From: Vibrio pelagius
Lineage (GTDB): Bacteria > Pseudomonadota > Gammaproteobacteria > Enterobacterales > Vibrionaceae
NCBI RefSeq assembly: GCF_024347575.1
Contig: NZ_AP025505.1
Span: forward strand, 310,001-374,000
DNA: 64,000 nt
Direction of reading: 5' to 3'
Part shown: positions 1 through 8,601 of the stretch, piece after piece
Position numbering within the stretch: position 1 is the stretch's first letter
Layout: the number at the start of each line of letters is the position of its first letter
The notes under the pieces: generated by a model
The model's database searches: none
What the model saw: the letters and a program-made list of their open reading frames with translations, nothing else
Told to the model about the DNA's origin: nothing
Made by a program: the position numbers and the translations under genes

Positions 1-554
1 CATTAGCCGGTGCGGCAACTTCTGCGGCCTTATCGTGTTTTACCATTGCTGTCGTATTACCTCGTAATGATATTGCAGGCGGAGCAAGATCATGGCAAAT
101 CGGTGGTGTCGGTGGTGCAACCTTTGACACGATATTCATGGTGCTTCCGTTTTTAGTGGCGGGATTAGCGATAACCATGCTTACCGCCCGCAAGCTTAAT
201 ACATTAGCACTCGGTGATGAGTTAGCTGCCGGCTTGGGTGAAAACGTGTTGTTTGCCCGTGCCGCCGCAGGACTGGGTGCGATTTTGTTGTGTGGCGCAA
301 CGACTGCTATTTGCGGACCGATAGGTTTTGTGGGGTTAGTGGTACCACATTTCTGTCGCTTGCTGGTGGGTGTTGATCATCGTTGGTTGTTGCCATTCTC
401 CGCTGTGAGTGGTGCAAGTCTGCTGTTGTTAGCCGATATTCTTGGCCGCATTATTTCTCGTCCGAGTGAACTGTCTGTTGGTGTTGTTACTGCGTTTATT
501 GGTGCTCCGTTTTTCATCTGGATTGTTCGCTGTCAGCGAATTAGGGAATTATAA
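1..554 (+). CDS. FecCD-family ferric-siderophore ABC permease (5' truncated)
   Basis: C-terminal part of an inner-membrane permease for ferric siderophore import. The frame is open from base 3 to the window edge, so the true start lies upstream; the first internal ATG near 138 is not the start. The visible part has several hydrophobic helices and the FecCD coupling-helix motif GDELAAGLG, followed by the GPIGFVGLVVPHFCR segment typical of the family. The stop codon overlaps the ATG of the next permease (TAATG), so translation is probably coupled. It should pair with that permease and the ATPase behind it. A substrate-binding protein is not visible and may lie upstream of the window. The siderophore cannot be told from sequence. 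Confidence 0.9.
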   Translation, partial: LAGAATSAALSCFTIAVVLPRNDIAGGARSWQIGGVGGATFDTIFMVLPFLVAGLAITMLTARKLNTLALGDELAAGLGENVLFARAAAGLGAILLCGATTAICGPIGFVGLVVPHFCRLLVGVDHRWLLPFSAVSGASLLLLADILGRIISRPSELSVGVVTAFIGAPFFIWIVRCQRIREL

Positions 555-1594
555 TGGCCGCTGAAATGCTTCTTTTACAACGCGTGCAAAACGCCCGTAT
601 GCAGCGTGCACGGCGTTGGGTTTTAATCATTGTAGGTCTCTCGTTTCTGGCTTTTTGCGCGTGGTGTCTAACGCTGGTATTAGGGCAGTCTTACACGTCA
701 CCTTCTGTAGTATGGCGAGTGCTTGGTGGAGAAAATATTCCGGGTGCAAGTTTTACTGTCGGATATCTGAGACTTCCAAGAGCGGTGGTATCGCTCTTAG
801 TTGGCATGAGCTTCGGCTTAGCCGGCGTCGCATTTCAGACTATGTTGCGTAATCCTCTCGCAAGCCCTGATATTGTGGGCGTCAGCTCAGGAGCCAGTGC
901 TGCCGCTGTCTTTGCTATCGTGGTCCTGAATATGGATGGCTCCGCTGTCGCGGTGTTTTCGGTCTTCGCCGGCCTCGCAGTGGCAATGGCTGTTTATGGT
1001 TTGTCCTACAAAAATGGCGTTGCAGGTACCCGGCTGATTCTCATCGGGATTGGTATCTCTGCCATGATCGAAAGTTATATCGCTTATTTATTGTCTCAGG
1101 CGATTTCCTGGGATCTGCAAGAAGCGATGCGTTGGTTAACCGGCAGCGTAAACTCGGTGCAGATTGATCAAACCTTACTGATCTTGTTATCGCTATGTGT
1201 TTTTGGTGGTTTGCTGATTAGCCAGACTAAGTCGCTCGAAGCCCTGCGAATGGGCGATGAAACGGCGGCTGCATTGGGTGTAAACACAAGCGTTACCCGG
1301 ATTATCGTTATTGTGTGCGCGGTGGGTTTGATCGCAGTTGCGACGGCGGTAACGGGGCCGATTGCGTTTGTTGCCTTTCTGTCTGGCCCGATCGCCGCCC
1401 GTGTTGTTGGCTCAAATGGCTCTTTGTTAATTCCGTCTGCTTTAGTCGGCGCGGTGTTAGTGCTGGCCGGGGATTATATCGGCCAGTTTCTTCTGCCAAG
1501 CCGTTATCCGGTTGGTGTCGTTACCGGAGCACTTGGCGCTCCCTATCTTATTTACCTGATCATACGCGTCAATCGCACAGGAGGCTCGTTGTGA
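554..1594 (+). CDS. FecCD-family ferric-siderophore ABC permease
   Basis: Second inner-membrane permease of the siderophore importer, 346 aa, the usual size for the family. It has about nine to ten hydrophobic segments, the conserved RLPRAVVSLLVGMSFGLAG and RNPLASPDIVGVSSGA stretches near residues 70-115, a coupling motif GDETAAALG near residue 235, and GPIAFVAFLSGPIA near 270. The ATG overlaps the preceding stop by one base, and its TGA overlaps the GTG start of the ATPase. The two permeases should form the BtuC-like heterodimer. Function is certain at family level; substrate is unknown. Confidence 0.93.
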   Translation: MAAEMLLLQRVQNARMQRARRWVLIIVGLSFLAFCAWCLTLVLGQSYTSPSVVWRVLGGENIPGASFTVGYLRLPRAVVSLLVGMSFGLAGVAFQTMLRNPLASPDIVGVSSGASAAAVFAIVVLNMDGSAVAVFSVFAGLAVAMAVYGLSYKNGVAGTRLILIGIGISAMIESYIAYLLSQAISWDLQEAMRWLTGSVNSVQIDQTLLILLSLCVFGGLLISQTKSLEALRMGDETAAALGVNTSVTRIIVIVCAVGLIAVATAVTGPIAFVAFLSGPIAARVVGSNGSLLIPSALVGAVLVLAGDYIGQFLLPSRYPVGVVTGALGAPYLIYLIIRVNRTGGSL

Positions 1595-2391
1595 CAAAAG
1601 CTCATGAATTAGTGGTAGAGCAGTTGTCTGCTGGCTACGGTGATAAAACAATCGTCAAAGACCTTTCACTTAATATTGTGCCTGGTAAGCTCACTTCAAT
1701 TGTTGGTGCAAATGCGTGTGGTAAATCGACGCTGCTGAAAACCATCTCCCGTTTAATTGCGCCTTCACACGGCCAGGTGTTGTTAGATGGCAAATCAGTA
1801 CACCACAGCTCAACAAAGACTTTAGCCCGAACGTTAGGCTTGTTGCCGCAATCACCGATTGCACCGGAAGGGATCACGGTTGGAGACCTGGTCAGTCGTG
1901 GTCGTCACCCGCATCACGGGTTAATGTCTCGCTGGAGCACAAAAGATGATGAAGCTGTTGCGAATGCGCTAGAAGTGACAAAACTCTCTGAGTTAATTGA
2001 CCGTGAAGTGGATGAGTTATCGGGAGGGCAACGCCAGCGTGTATGGATAGCGATGGCGCTTGCTCAGGAAACCGACATCCTATTACTCGATGAGCCGACC
2101 ACCTTTTTGGATGTCACCCACCAAGTTGAGGTTTTAGACCTGCTGGTGGATCTCAATCTACAGCGTGGAATTACCATCGTGATGGTTTTGCATGATCTCA
2201 ACCTGGCGGCGCGTTATTCCGATTATTTACTGGCGATGATTAATGGTCAGATACATGCACACGGAGCACCTCAGCAAGTACTCACCACAGAGATGATCCA
2301 GGCGGTGTTTGGTTTAAATAACCATATCATTCAAGACCCCGTCACTCACATCCCAATGATGATTCCTATCGGACGTCACAAGCTTAAATAA
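1591..2391 (+). CDS. ABC transporter ATP-binding protein, FecE/FhuC type
   Basis: ATPase that powers the siderophore permeases from the cytoplasmic face, about 266 aa. The start chosen is the GTG at 1591, because it overlaps the upstream TGA and has a strong AGGAGG ribosome site at 1579-1584. A longer reading of this frame back to 1315 would run over the permease gene. Walker A is GANACGKST (the usual P/N-G position reads N-A), the signature is LSGGQRQR, Walker B is LLLDEPTTFLD, and the H-loop is VLHDLN. The gene runs 16 bp into the convergent LysR gene, with no room for a separate terminator. Confidence 0.93.
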   Translation: MTKAHELVVEQLSAGYGDKTIVKDLSLNIVPGKLTSIVGANACGKSTLLKTISRLIAPSHGQVLLDGKSVHHSSTKTLARTLGLLPQSPIAPEGITVGDLVSRGRHPHHGLMSRWSTKDDEAVANALEVTKLSELIDREVDELSGGQRQRVWIAMALAQETDILLLDEPTTFLDVTHQVEVLDLLVDLNLQRGITIVMVLHDLNLAARYSDYLLAMINGQIHAHGAPQQVLTTEMIQAVFGLNNHIIQDPVTHIPMMIPIGRHKLK

Positions 2392-3338
2392 ACCGCTTCT
2401 TCATTCTGCATAACCTCGCGGGGCTCTTGTATATCAATCGCTGCTTCTCCGGGATTTCCGGTTCCGGAAAGCAGATGCAGAAACTCGATCAGAGCCGGAT
2501 TATCAGATTTATTCTTATACACAAAACCGAGCGTAAAAGTGTGTGGCAGAATGTCCAACGGTGTTGAACAGAACTTATCGGAGTGGCGGCTAAAGTGTCG
2601 TTCGTTAACGATAGCGACACCGCTTCCTGCGGCGACTAATCCAAGCATCGTGCTTTCACCATGTGCCCATTGTGTTACTTTTGGTATCCAGCCAATGTCA
2701 TTCAGCATAGATTCTTGCCAATCGTAATACTCAGGGTCAACCACACGTGGCAGACGGATGAATGGCAGTTGATTGAGTTCATCAATGCTCATAGAAGGGG
2801 ATACTTTATCAGCCCAGTTATTTGGATAGGCTAAGACAAGCCGATCTTGAGCTATGGGCTGCATTGAATATTCGGAAGGCAATTCAGAAAAGCGATAGAG
2901 AAACGTGCCGTCAATTTGCTCTAGCTCTAGTCGTTTAAGCAATACCGCAGGCATATCAGAATAAAGTTCCAACTCTACACCTTGGTTATCGTTACGGAAC
3001 TGGTTGATCGCTTGGTTCACTTCACCTTCCCATAATACGAAATCTGGGACACCAATGGTAAGGCTGCCATAATCCGAATGGCTAAACTGACGCACTCGCT
3101 CATTGGCATCACTGATTTGGCGTAAAATCGCACCGAGCTCTTTTTGGTAGGCTTTGCCAGCACGGTTTAAACGTAGTCCTTTCGGTAACCGTTCAAACAA
3201 CTGCACGCCTAATTCCGTTTCTAATTCTTTAATTTTTCTCGAAATTGCTGGTTGTGTAACGTGGACCTTTTGTGCAGCTAATCGAATGTTTTGTGTTTCT
3301 GCGACCGCTAAAAAATATTTTAAGTGGCGTAGCTCCAT
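2376..3338 (-). CDS. LysR-family transcriptional regulator
   Basis: 320-aa LysR-type regulator. The N-terminal winged helix-turn-helix (residues 1-60, MELRHLKYFLAVAETQNIRLAAQ, with TQPAISRKIKELE as recognition helix) is followed by a substrate-binding-like effector domain to about residue 300. It lies between the ATPase gene, which it meets tail to tail with a 16-bp overlap, and the TonB receptor, from which it diverges. The 129-bp divergent spacer is the obvious place for it to act. A role in siderophore-dependent induction is inferred from position; the effector is unknown. Confidence 0.9.
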   Translation of the reverse strand: MELRHLKYFLAVAETQNIRLAAQKVHVTQPAISRKIKELETELGVQLFERLPKGLRLNRAGKAYQKELGAILRQISDANERVRQFSHSDYGSLTIGVPDFVLWEGEVNQAINQFRNDNQGVELELYSDMPAVLLKRLELEQIDGTFLYRFSELPSEYSMQPIAQDRLVLAYPNNWADKVSPSMSIDELNQLPFIRLPRVVDPEYYDWQESMLNDIGWIPKVTQWAHGESTMLGLVAAGSGVAIVNERHFSRHSDKFCSTPLDILPHTFTLGFVYKNKSDNPALIEFLHLLSGTGNPGEAAIDIQEPREVMQNEEAVYLSL

Positions 3339-3392
3339 GAGTTTGTTTCTCTCTCGGCATCGGTTGATAACTATAAATCAATTTTATTAATA

Positions 3393-3411
3393 GTAAATAG
3401 TAAGCATTATC
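3393..3411. promoter_or_regulatory. Possible Fur box upstream of TonB receptor
   Basis: By hand alignment, this 19-mer matches 14 of 19 bases of the classical Fur consensus GATAATGATAATCATTATC. It sits about 60 bp upstream of the receptor start in an A/T-rich spacer, where an iron-responsive site would be expected. A/T-rich DNA can give such matches by chance. Confidence 0.5.
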
Positions 3412-3467
3412 GTTTAGATTATCAAAAATATAAATAACTATAAAAATTGCTGTATAGGATATAGAAA

Positions 3468-5579
3468 ATGGAAAACATTAACAGTGGTAACTCCTTAGTC
3501 CAAGAAAGGTCTATTGCAATGCGCATACTCCTCTGCTTGTTACCTGTTGTTTCTTACTCGGCGACAGTCCACGCTGATGAATCAAAAGAAGCCGAAGCCC
3601 ATCGCATCAATACGATCACAGTATATGGCCAGCCAGTTTCCAGTGACTCAGATACTATTGTTGCCGAAGAACTTTGGGTTGGCGGTAAAGTCGCAACCAA
3701 CGTGCTAGATACACCGGCATTGGTTTCTGTAATAACGGAAAAAGAAATCAAGCAACGCAACGCTACTACAACGGAAGAGATTCTTCAGTACTCTCCGGGT
3801 CTTGTAACGGATTTCTATGGTACGGATGACCGTAATGATTATTTCAAAATTCGTGGCTTTCAGGCGACAACATACAGAGACGGTATGACACTAGGATCGA
3901 TGCGTGGTGTACGAGAAGATCCGTACGCTTATGAGCGAGTGGAAGTGATTCGTGGTGCTAACTCGACTTTGTTTGGCCCTGCTGACCCAGGCGGCTCGGT
4001 TAACTTTGTAAGTAAGAAGCCTAAGTTTGAGCAGTTTGGTAATACTTACGTGTCTTATGGTTCGTTCGATAACAAAGAATTCGGGTTGGATTTTGGTGAT
4101 ACCCTCAATGAAGCGGGAACTGTCGCTTACCGTCTTACGACTAAAATTAAAGACGGCGATTTGGAATATGATCACTCTAAAAACAATTCTCAGCTAATCA
4201 TGGGGGGATTAAGCTGGCAACCATCCGCAAGCACAACCGCAACGTTAATTGTTGATTACCTGGGGCGTGATGCTACACCAAACAGTGGTGGCTACCCACT
4301 CGACAAAGAATACGACCGTAGCGATTTTTTTGGTGAGCCGGATTACAACAAGCACGATGTCGAGCGTACTAACATTACCGCTCAGGTGTCGCATTACTTT
4401 GATAATGGATTGTCTTTGAGTGGTAATTTACGCTACAGCAAATTGACCGATGATTTTGGTTATGTTTATTTGTATGATTTTGAAGGGCGTACGGGCAGTG
4501 ACCTTGCTCGTTACTATTTCGGTACGGATACGTCTTCAGAACAGTGGATCGGTAACACCATTTTGCAATACGATGTTAGCTTTGACCGAATCGACAGTAG
4601 TACTCTGGTTGGCTTGGAATATCGTGATGCTTCAACCCAAGATGCATCGGTTTATGGTTTAGCGGATAACATCAACTTAGACAATCCTGTATATACCGGA
4701 AAACCTACGATTGGTGCTCCATATAGTAAAAATGATCAGGACGAGACAACAAAGTCTGTCTTCCTTCAGCAGAACTTGTCTCTTGATGACCGCTATATTC
4801 TTACATTTGGCATTCGTCATGATTACATGGATCTGGCAAGTCGTGATATTAGTGGAACTAAGTCTAGCGATGATTTCTCCGAGACTTCACTGCGTGGCGC
4901 ATTTACTGTCAAAGTGACAGATGAATGGTCAACTTACATTAGTCAGGTAGAATCAGTTGCACCACCAAGCATTGGTGTGAAGCCGGAGCGTGGTGAGCAA
5001 CTTGAATTAGGTGTTAAATATGCACCAGCAGGTATGAATGCTCTCTTCTCGGTTGCGGTTTATGATCTTGAGAAAAATGATGTCACCATGGCAATTGTGC
5101 AGGACAACGGTACGATTGAGCGTGAAACAGTCGGCGAAACTCGCGTAAAAGGCTTTGACCTTGAAATGAAAGCAGAGCTTACAGAAGACTTCAATGTTAC
5201 GGGCGGATACTCATACATGGAATCGGAGGTGGTTCGTGGTAGCACCCGAGGTGGGTTAGAGCTTGATGGTAAGGAATTCGCCACTGCGCCGAATCACAGT
5301 GGGTCTTTGTGGGGTTACTACACCTTGCCTATTAAGACTATCGATGTTGGTTTAGGTGTACGATATGTAGGCAGCTACTATTTTGATGCTGCAAATACAT
5401 CAAAGAGTGAAGATGCAACTCTGTTTGACGCAGCATTTGCTTATCGTATTTCGAAGTCAGCTCAATTGACCGTTAACGTTCACAACTTAGCTGATAAACA
5501 ATACGTTGTAGGATCGGGTACGGCAAATTATTACAACCCTGGTCGTTCATTCAACGCAGCATTAAATTATTCTTGGTAG
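3468..5579 (+). CDS. TonB-dependent siderophore receptor
   Basis: Outer-membrane receptor that binds a ferric siderophore and imports it using TonB energy, 703 aa. An N-terminal hydrophobic signal segment ends near VHADES and a TonB-box-like RINTITVYG follows. The plug domain spans roughly residues 60-185 (DTPALVSVITEKEI, YFKIRGFQ, VEVIRGANSTLFGPADPGG); a 22-strand type barrel follows and ends in an aromatic residue (YSW). The ATG at 3468 has an AGGA 8 bases upstream. A second ATG at 3519, with AAAGG before it, would give a more compact signal peptide and may be the true start. It likely serves the upstream permease/ATPase set. The FhuE/FpvA-like class is suggested; the ligand is not known. 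Confidence 0.93.
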   Translation: MENINSGNSLVQERSIAMRILLCLLPVVSYSATVHADESKEAEAHRINTITVYGQPVSSDSDTIVAEELWVGGKVATNVLDTPALVSVITEKEIKQRNATTTEEILQYSPGLVTDFYGTDDRNDYFKIRGFQATTYRDGMTLGSMRGVREDPYAYERVEVIRGANSTLFGPADPGGSVNFVSKKPKFEQFGNTYVSYGSFDNKEFGLDFGDTLNEAGTVAYRLTTKIKDGDLEYDHSKNNSQLIMGGLSWQPSASTTATLIVDYLGRDATPNSGGYPLDKEYDRSDFFGEPDYNKHDVERTNITAQVSHYFDNGLSLSGNLRYSKLTDDFGYVYLYDFEGRTGSDLARYYFGTDTSSEQWIGNTILQYDVSFDRIDSSTLVGLEYRDASTQDASVYGLADNINLDNPVYTGKPTIGAPYSKNDQDETTKSVFLQQNLSLDDRYILTFGIRHDYMDLASRDISGTKSSDDFSETSLRGAFTVKVTDEWSTYISQVESVAPPSIGVKPERGEQLELGVKYAPAGMNALFSVAVYDLEKNDVTMAIVQDNGTIERETVGETRVKGFDLEMKAELTEDFNVTGGYSYMESEVVRGSTRGGLELDGKEFATAPNHSGSLWGYYTLPIKTIDVGLGVRYVGSYYFDAANTSKSEDATLFDAAFAYRISKSAQLTVNVHNLADKQYVVGSGTANYYNPGRSFNAALNYSW

Positions 5580-5619
5580 ATAAACATCACCTCGGGATAA
5601 TTTAATATCTTACGATAAG

Positions 5620-5658
5620 ATCAGCCACAGTATCAGGAGATGCTGTGGCTGATTTTTT
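5620..5658 (+). terminator. Rho-independent terminator of the TonB receptor gene
   Basis: A perfect 11-bp stem (ATCAGCCACAG with CTGTGGCTGAT), a 12-base loop and a run of T at 5653-5658, 40 bp after the receptor stop codon. Confidence 0.9.
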
Positions 5659-5659
5659 A

Positions 5660-6109
5660 CCAATTTTAGCCGCGAAGACAAGGTTGTGCATTAATCCGAG
5701 CCCAACTTGGGCATTTTAGACTTTCTGATCGCATGCATTATGTTCGACATTGGTCTAAATCTGCCACACCTGTTGTGTTCTACATCTAATCGATTAGAGA
5801 GCTAAATTTAAGGTGCTTTTGACCTAATTTGGCCAGCTCTATACAAGTTATCTGCACCATTAGTTTCGAAAACTGGGATGAACGGTTTTCTTTAGGTAAT
5901 TCATTAAATACTAATGTTAAAATAGATGAAACTCAGAATTGACCAATAGCTTCTCAGGCTGAATTTTTACCCCGAGAAACTTTCTAGCTCGAAAGTGCCC
6001 CATTCCGAGTTTGCGCACCAAAATCGTGAAAAATTTAGTCTTCAAATTACCCTACTTTTCCTAATGGTTGTAGTATCTATGGACGTGTAACAATAGTGGA
6101 ACTAATTCA
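5660..6109. other. Intergenic stretch with no recognised gene
   Basis: About 450 bp between the receptor terminator and the NUDIX gene. I see no convincing ORF with a ribosome site. It holds the first copy of the CTCGAAAGTGCCCC hairpin repeat at 5988-6001 and marks the left edge of the accessory region. Confidence 0.6.
5988..6010. repeat. Hairpin-forming direct repeat, copy 1
   Basis: Contains CTCGAAAGTGCCCC (5988-6001) followed by ATTCCGAGT; CTCG can pair with CGAG, with GAA/TTC inside. The same 14-mer recurs at 7053-7066. The two copies bracket the NUDIX and VOC genes. Confidence 0.6.
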
Positions 6110-6556
6110 ATGAGATCACCATTTCAGGTACTCATATTCCCATACAAATTTGAAATGGCAGAACCCATATTCCTGATTGCTTGCCGAACAGACAATGGTG
6201 AATGGCAGGCAATTTCTGGTGGTGGTGAAGATTACGAGTCACTGCTTGAAGCTGCAAAAAGAGAGTTATATGAAGAGGCGTCGTTAACGGGCATTGATTG
6301 GGTTCAACTAGATTCTATGTGTATGTTGCCTCGAGTTTTTTATTCTGATAATGAAAAATGGAACGATCACCCTTATGTGATACCAGAATACTCCTTCTCG
6401 GTGCAGGTGTCTGGAGAGCCAAAGTTATCTTCGGAACACACAGAGTTCCGTTGGTGTAAGGCATCTGAGGCGAGTAAACTTCTCAAGTACGATTCAAATC
6501 GGATAGCTTTATGGGAGTTATGTGAACGACTTAAATCCCATCACATGAATATATAA
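6110..6556 (+). CDS. NUDIX hydrolase
   Basis: 148-aa NUDIX pyrophosphohydrolase. The NUDIX box lies near residues 37-59: G-x5-E-x7-REL-x-EE is complete, with only the final glycine replaced by serine (EEASL). The N-terminal FQVLIFPYKF and a C-terminal FRWCKASEA segment resemble small NTP-cleaning members such as dihydroneopterin-triphosphate or dATP pyrophosphatases. Substrate cannot be fixed from sequence. It lies before a VOC-family gene on the same strand, about 100 bp apart, and both are enclosed by the hairpin repeats. It may be a recently acquired unit. Confidence 0.88.
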   Translation: MRSPFQVLIFPYKFEMAEPIFLIACRTDNGEWQAISGGGEDYESLLEAAKRELYEEASLTGIDWVQLDSMCMLPRVFYSDNEKWNDHPYVIPEYSFSVQVSGEPKLSSEHTEFRWCKASEASKLLKYDSNRIALWELCERLKSHHMNI

Positions 6557-6654
6557 AATCGAATTGTCCCAAATCGTATAGAGCGAGCGGTCTTTTCGAT
6601 GTAGTGGGCGAGCGTTTTCTCTATTAAAAAGCGGTTATATGGTAGGAGATAATT

Positions 6655-7023
6655 ATGAATCCATCGGCAGTGCTTATTCATGTCCCAGATGTGGCCAAAG
6701 GGCTTGAATGGTATAAGAAAGCTTTTCCTGACGCCGTTTCAGTGCATCATCCAATGTTTAACTTCACGATACTTGACCTAAATGGTTTTTCTTTAGAAAT
6801 CGTACAAGCAGACGAAAAAGTTTGTTCGGGCAAGAGAGGTACAGTTTTATATTGGTCTGTTGCAAGCCTACCCGCTGCTTTGGCTCATTTCGAAACACTT
6901 GGCGCTCATCTTTATCGTGGACCTATCGATATCGAAAATGGACTTTCCATGTGCCAAGTTGAAGACCCATTTGGTAATTTAATTGGTATTCGTGGAGCTA
7001 CTTCACCTTCAGAACATTTATAA
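6655..7023 (+). CDS. VOC-family (glyoxalase/bleomycin-resistance fold) protein
   Basis: 122-aa single-domain VOC protein with the beta-alpha-beta-beta-beta repeats: VLIHVPDVAKGLEWYKKAF at the N-terminus and VEDPFGNLIGIRG at the C-terminus are the family hallmarks. Such proteins are metal-dependent isomerases, dioxygenases or drug-binding proteins; the small size suggests a dimer. A TAGGAG ribosome site lies just before the ATG at 6655. Specific activity is unknown. It shares the repeat-bounded segment with the NUDIX gene. Confidence 0.85.
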   Translation: MNPSAVLIHVPDVAKGLEWYKKAFPDAVSVHHPMFNFTILDLNGFSLEIVQADEKVCSGKRGTVLYWSVASLPAALAHFETLGAHLYRGPIDIENGLSMCQVEDPFGNLIGIRGATSPSEHL

Positions 7024-7050
7024 TATGAATTATCACCCGTGGCACTATAT

Positions 7051-7075
7051 GACTCGAAAGTGCCCCTTTATGAGT
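7051..7075. repeat. Hairpin-forming direct repeat, copy 2
   Basis: Second copy of CTCGAAAGTGCCCC at 7053-7066. Here the flanks form an imperfect hairpin ACTC-g-AAAG / CTTT-at-GAGT. It lies 30 bp after the VOC stop, 1065 bp from copy 1. Confidence 0.6.
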
Positions 7076-7169
7076 TACAACCCAAAGTTCAAACAATGAT
7101 GTTCAGGTAACTTTGATATACAAAAAGCAATGAACAGAAAAAGATAAGAGTTGACTCTATTTGTTCACA

Positions 7170-7430
7170 CTATTCGGTTAGCATGAGCTTTGCTTTAAGA
7201 AACGTAAGTTTGATGTCATCAGTTTTGGTGAACTTGAACTTACCAAGTTCATAACGTAACTCTTTATCAAGGTCAGATCTTATTCTCAGTTCACTATCGT
7301 TTGCTAGGTCAACGATGTTCATTTCTTGAAGATTCGTCTTAATCTCTTCAATCAAAGGTAGGAGGGATTCTTTATACTTATCAGCCAATAGCACAAGGTC
7401 AGTGTCAGTTACTTCCGCTTCAAAAATCAT
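7170..7430 (-). pseudogene. Probable 3' part of a frameshifted gene (hypothetical)
   Basis: 86 codons from the only ATG, rich in charged and leucine residues and probably helical, with no recognised domain. The frame is open upstream of that ATG to a TGA at 7563-7565, overlapping the end of the neighbouring 220-codon ORF (stop at 7511). No ribosome site precedes the ATG at 7430, and the extra upstream codons read as ordinary hydrophilic protein (KIETKSDPLEQLYVLRTESE). The simplest reading is one gene of roughly 330-345 codons broken by a one-base shift between 7511 and 7562, where several A and T runs occur. Two overlapping genes with a rare start codon remain possible. Confidence 0.5.
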
Positions 7431-7510
7431 AATCAGGTCGTCAATCTCACTGTTATAGTAATCGTTATCTAATCGTTTTTCTGACTCAGTACGAAGAACA
7501 TAGAGTTGTT

Positions 7511-8173
7511 CTAAAGGATCTGATTTAGTCTCAATCTTTTCTTTTGAAAGTTTGTGTGATACTCAACAAACAGCGTTTCAATCCTATCAGCAATAACATC
7601 AAGATACTCATATCGAATTCTGAGGAATTCCAACAGCTCATTAATATTGAGGTTCAACGTTAAGTCTTCTTTACCCACATCTCGACTGTACAAATGAACA
7701 CTCAAATCGCCTGTGTTGAAATGACTTGGAAATGGCCAACTTGCGAAACGCTTTGAATTTTCTTGATTCAGGTTTACGGGGTGAGCACCGAAACACGCCC
7801 TGATAGTTTTAAAGTAATTATTATCATCTTCATTAGCAAAGAGGCGATCTTTGAAGCATTTCTTTTCACCATAAAACGGATCTTTCTTACCAGTCATTAA
7901 CACTCGATGTAGTTGTTTTATTGACTCGAAAGTGAGGTCTATTGAAGAGATCAGAGAGTAGACCAGCATACATCTACTATCTATGTTCTTGTCAAACTCA
8001 GGCGCATTTTCTAAGTGCCGAACAGAGACAGAGATCCAATCCATAGCAGAGCAAACGAGGTTAAAAAGATTCTTACCACCTTTATCTTTGTATATTTGAT
8101 ATACAAAGCTAGAGTTTGAGTTAACTAAGTCTCGAAAATCACTGATTTTATCGTCACTAACAACGTTTCTCAT
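7511..8173 (-). CDS. Hypothetical protein with HEPN-like R-x5-H motif
   Basis: 220-aa protein that I cannot name. It is all-helical in appearance. The segment FKTIRACFGAHPVNL (R125, H131) fits the R-x4-6-H pattern of HEPN ribonuclease domains, where the histidine often follows A/N. HEPN proteins are frequent RNases in toxin-antitoxin and phage-defence loci, and the next island genes are of that kind, so a defence role is plausible but unproven. It probably continues in another frame into 7170-7510. A secure HEPN call would need structural or profile comparison. Confidence 0.6.
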   Translation of the reverse strand: MRNVVSDDKISDFRDLVNSNSSFVYQIYKDKGGKNLFNLVCSAMDWISVSVRHLENAPEFDKNIDSRCMLVYSLISSIDLTFESIKQLHRVLMTGKKDPFYGEKKCFKDRLFANEDDNNYFKTIRACFGAHPVNLNQENSKRFASWPFPSHFNTGDLSVHLYSRDVGKEDLTLNLNINELLEFLRIRYEYLDVIADRIETLFVEYHTNFQKKRLRLNQIL

Positions 8174-8601
8174 CCTCTAATCGCCTTCTAACTAATTGAA
8201 AATATTATGAAGAATGGCAAAGATGATAGTGATAATTCTTCAACTCTTCAACTTCTGCATTGATTTGAAGTGTAGTGATACGCTGAGTTTAGTCACTTAG
8301 TTAGATTTTAGCGATGACGACCTCTAGCCTGTTGTTTTGCAAGAAATTATCCGAAGAAAAATAGAAGAACTGAACCTCGACGTAGCTTTTGTCCTAGGAC
8401 GTGCTGAAGCTGATCTCGGCAAATTTGGATCTGGGCAAACACGCCTTTGCCCCAAAACTTCTCATATCCTGTAAAGGGAACGCCTGAGCAGTACACCAAT
8501 AGACTAAGTTAATCTAATCCGTAGTTTGTTCTCTTATTTGGAACTTTCCGTAATTCGCCCCCTACAACTATATGCCGATTCACACAACAGGTTGATACCA
8601 G
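8174..8601. other. Intergenic region upstream of the SEC-C gene, with repeated element
   Basis: About 430 bp without a believable ORF. It carries the divergent start regions of the HEPN-like and SEC-C genes. It also holds an element at 8391-8453 that begins GTCCTAGGACGTG and ends CACGCCTTTGCCCC, closely matching the ends of a hairpin element at 10006-10051 on the far side of the SEC-C gene. Confidence 0.55.
8391..8453. repeat. Element shared with 10006-10051, left copy
   Basis: Left end GTCCTAGGACGTG and right end CACGCCTTTGCCCC match, with few differences, GTCCAGGGACGTG (10006-10018) and CACGTCTTTGCCCC (10038-10051). The middle differs in length. The two copies flank the SEC-C gene and its attC site. 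Confidence 0.5.

Noticed and set aside
1315..1590. Longer ATPase reading frame starting at 1315
   Set aside because: It overlaps the permease gene in another frame and lacks family similarity; GTG 1591 has the ribosome site.
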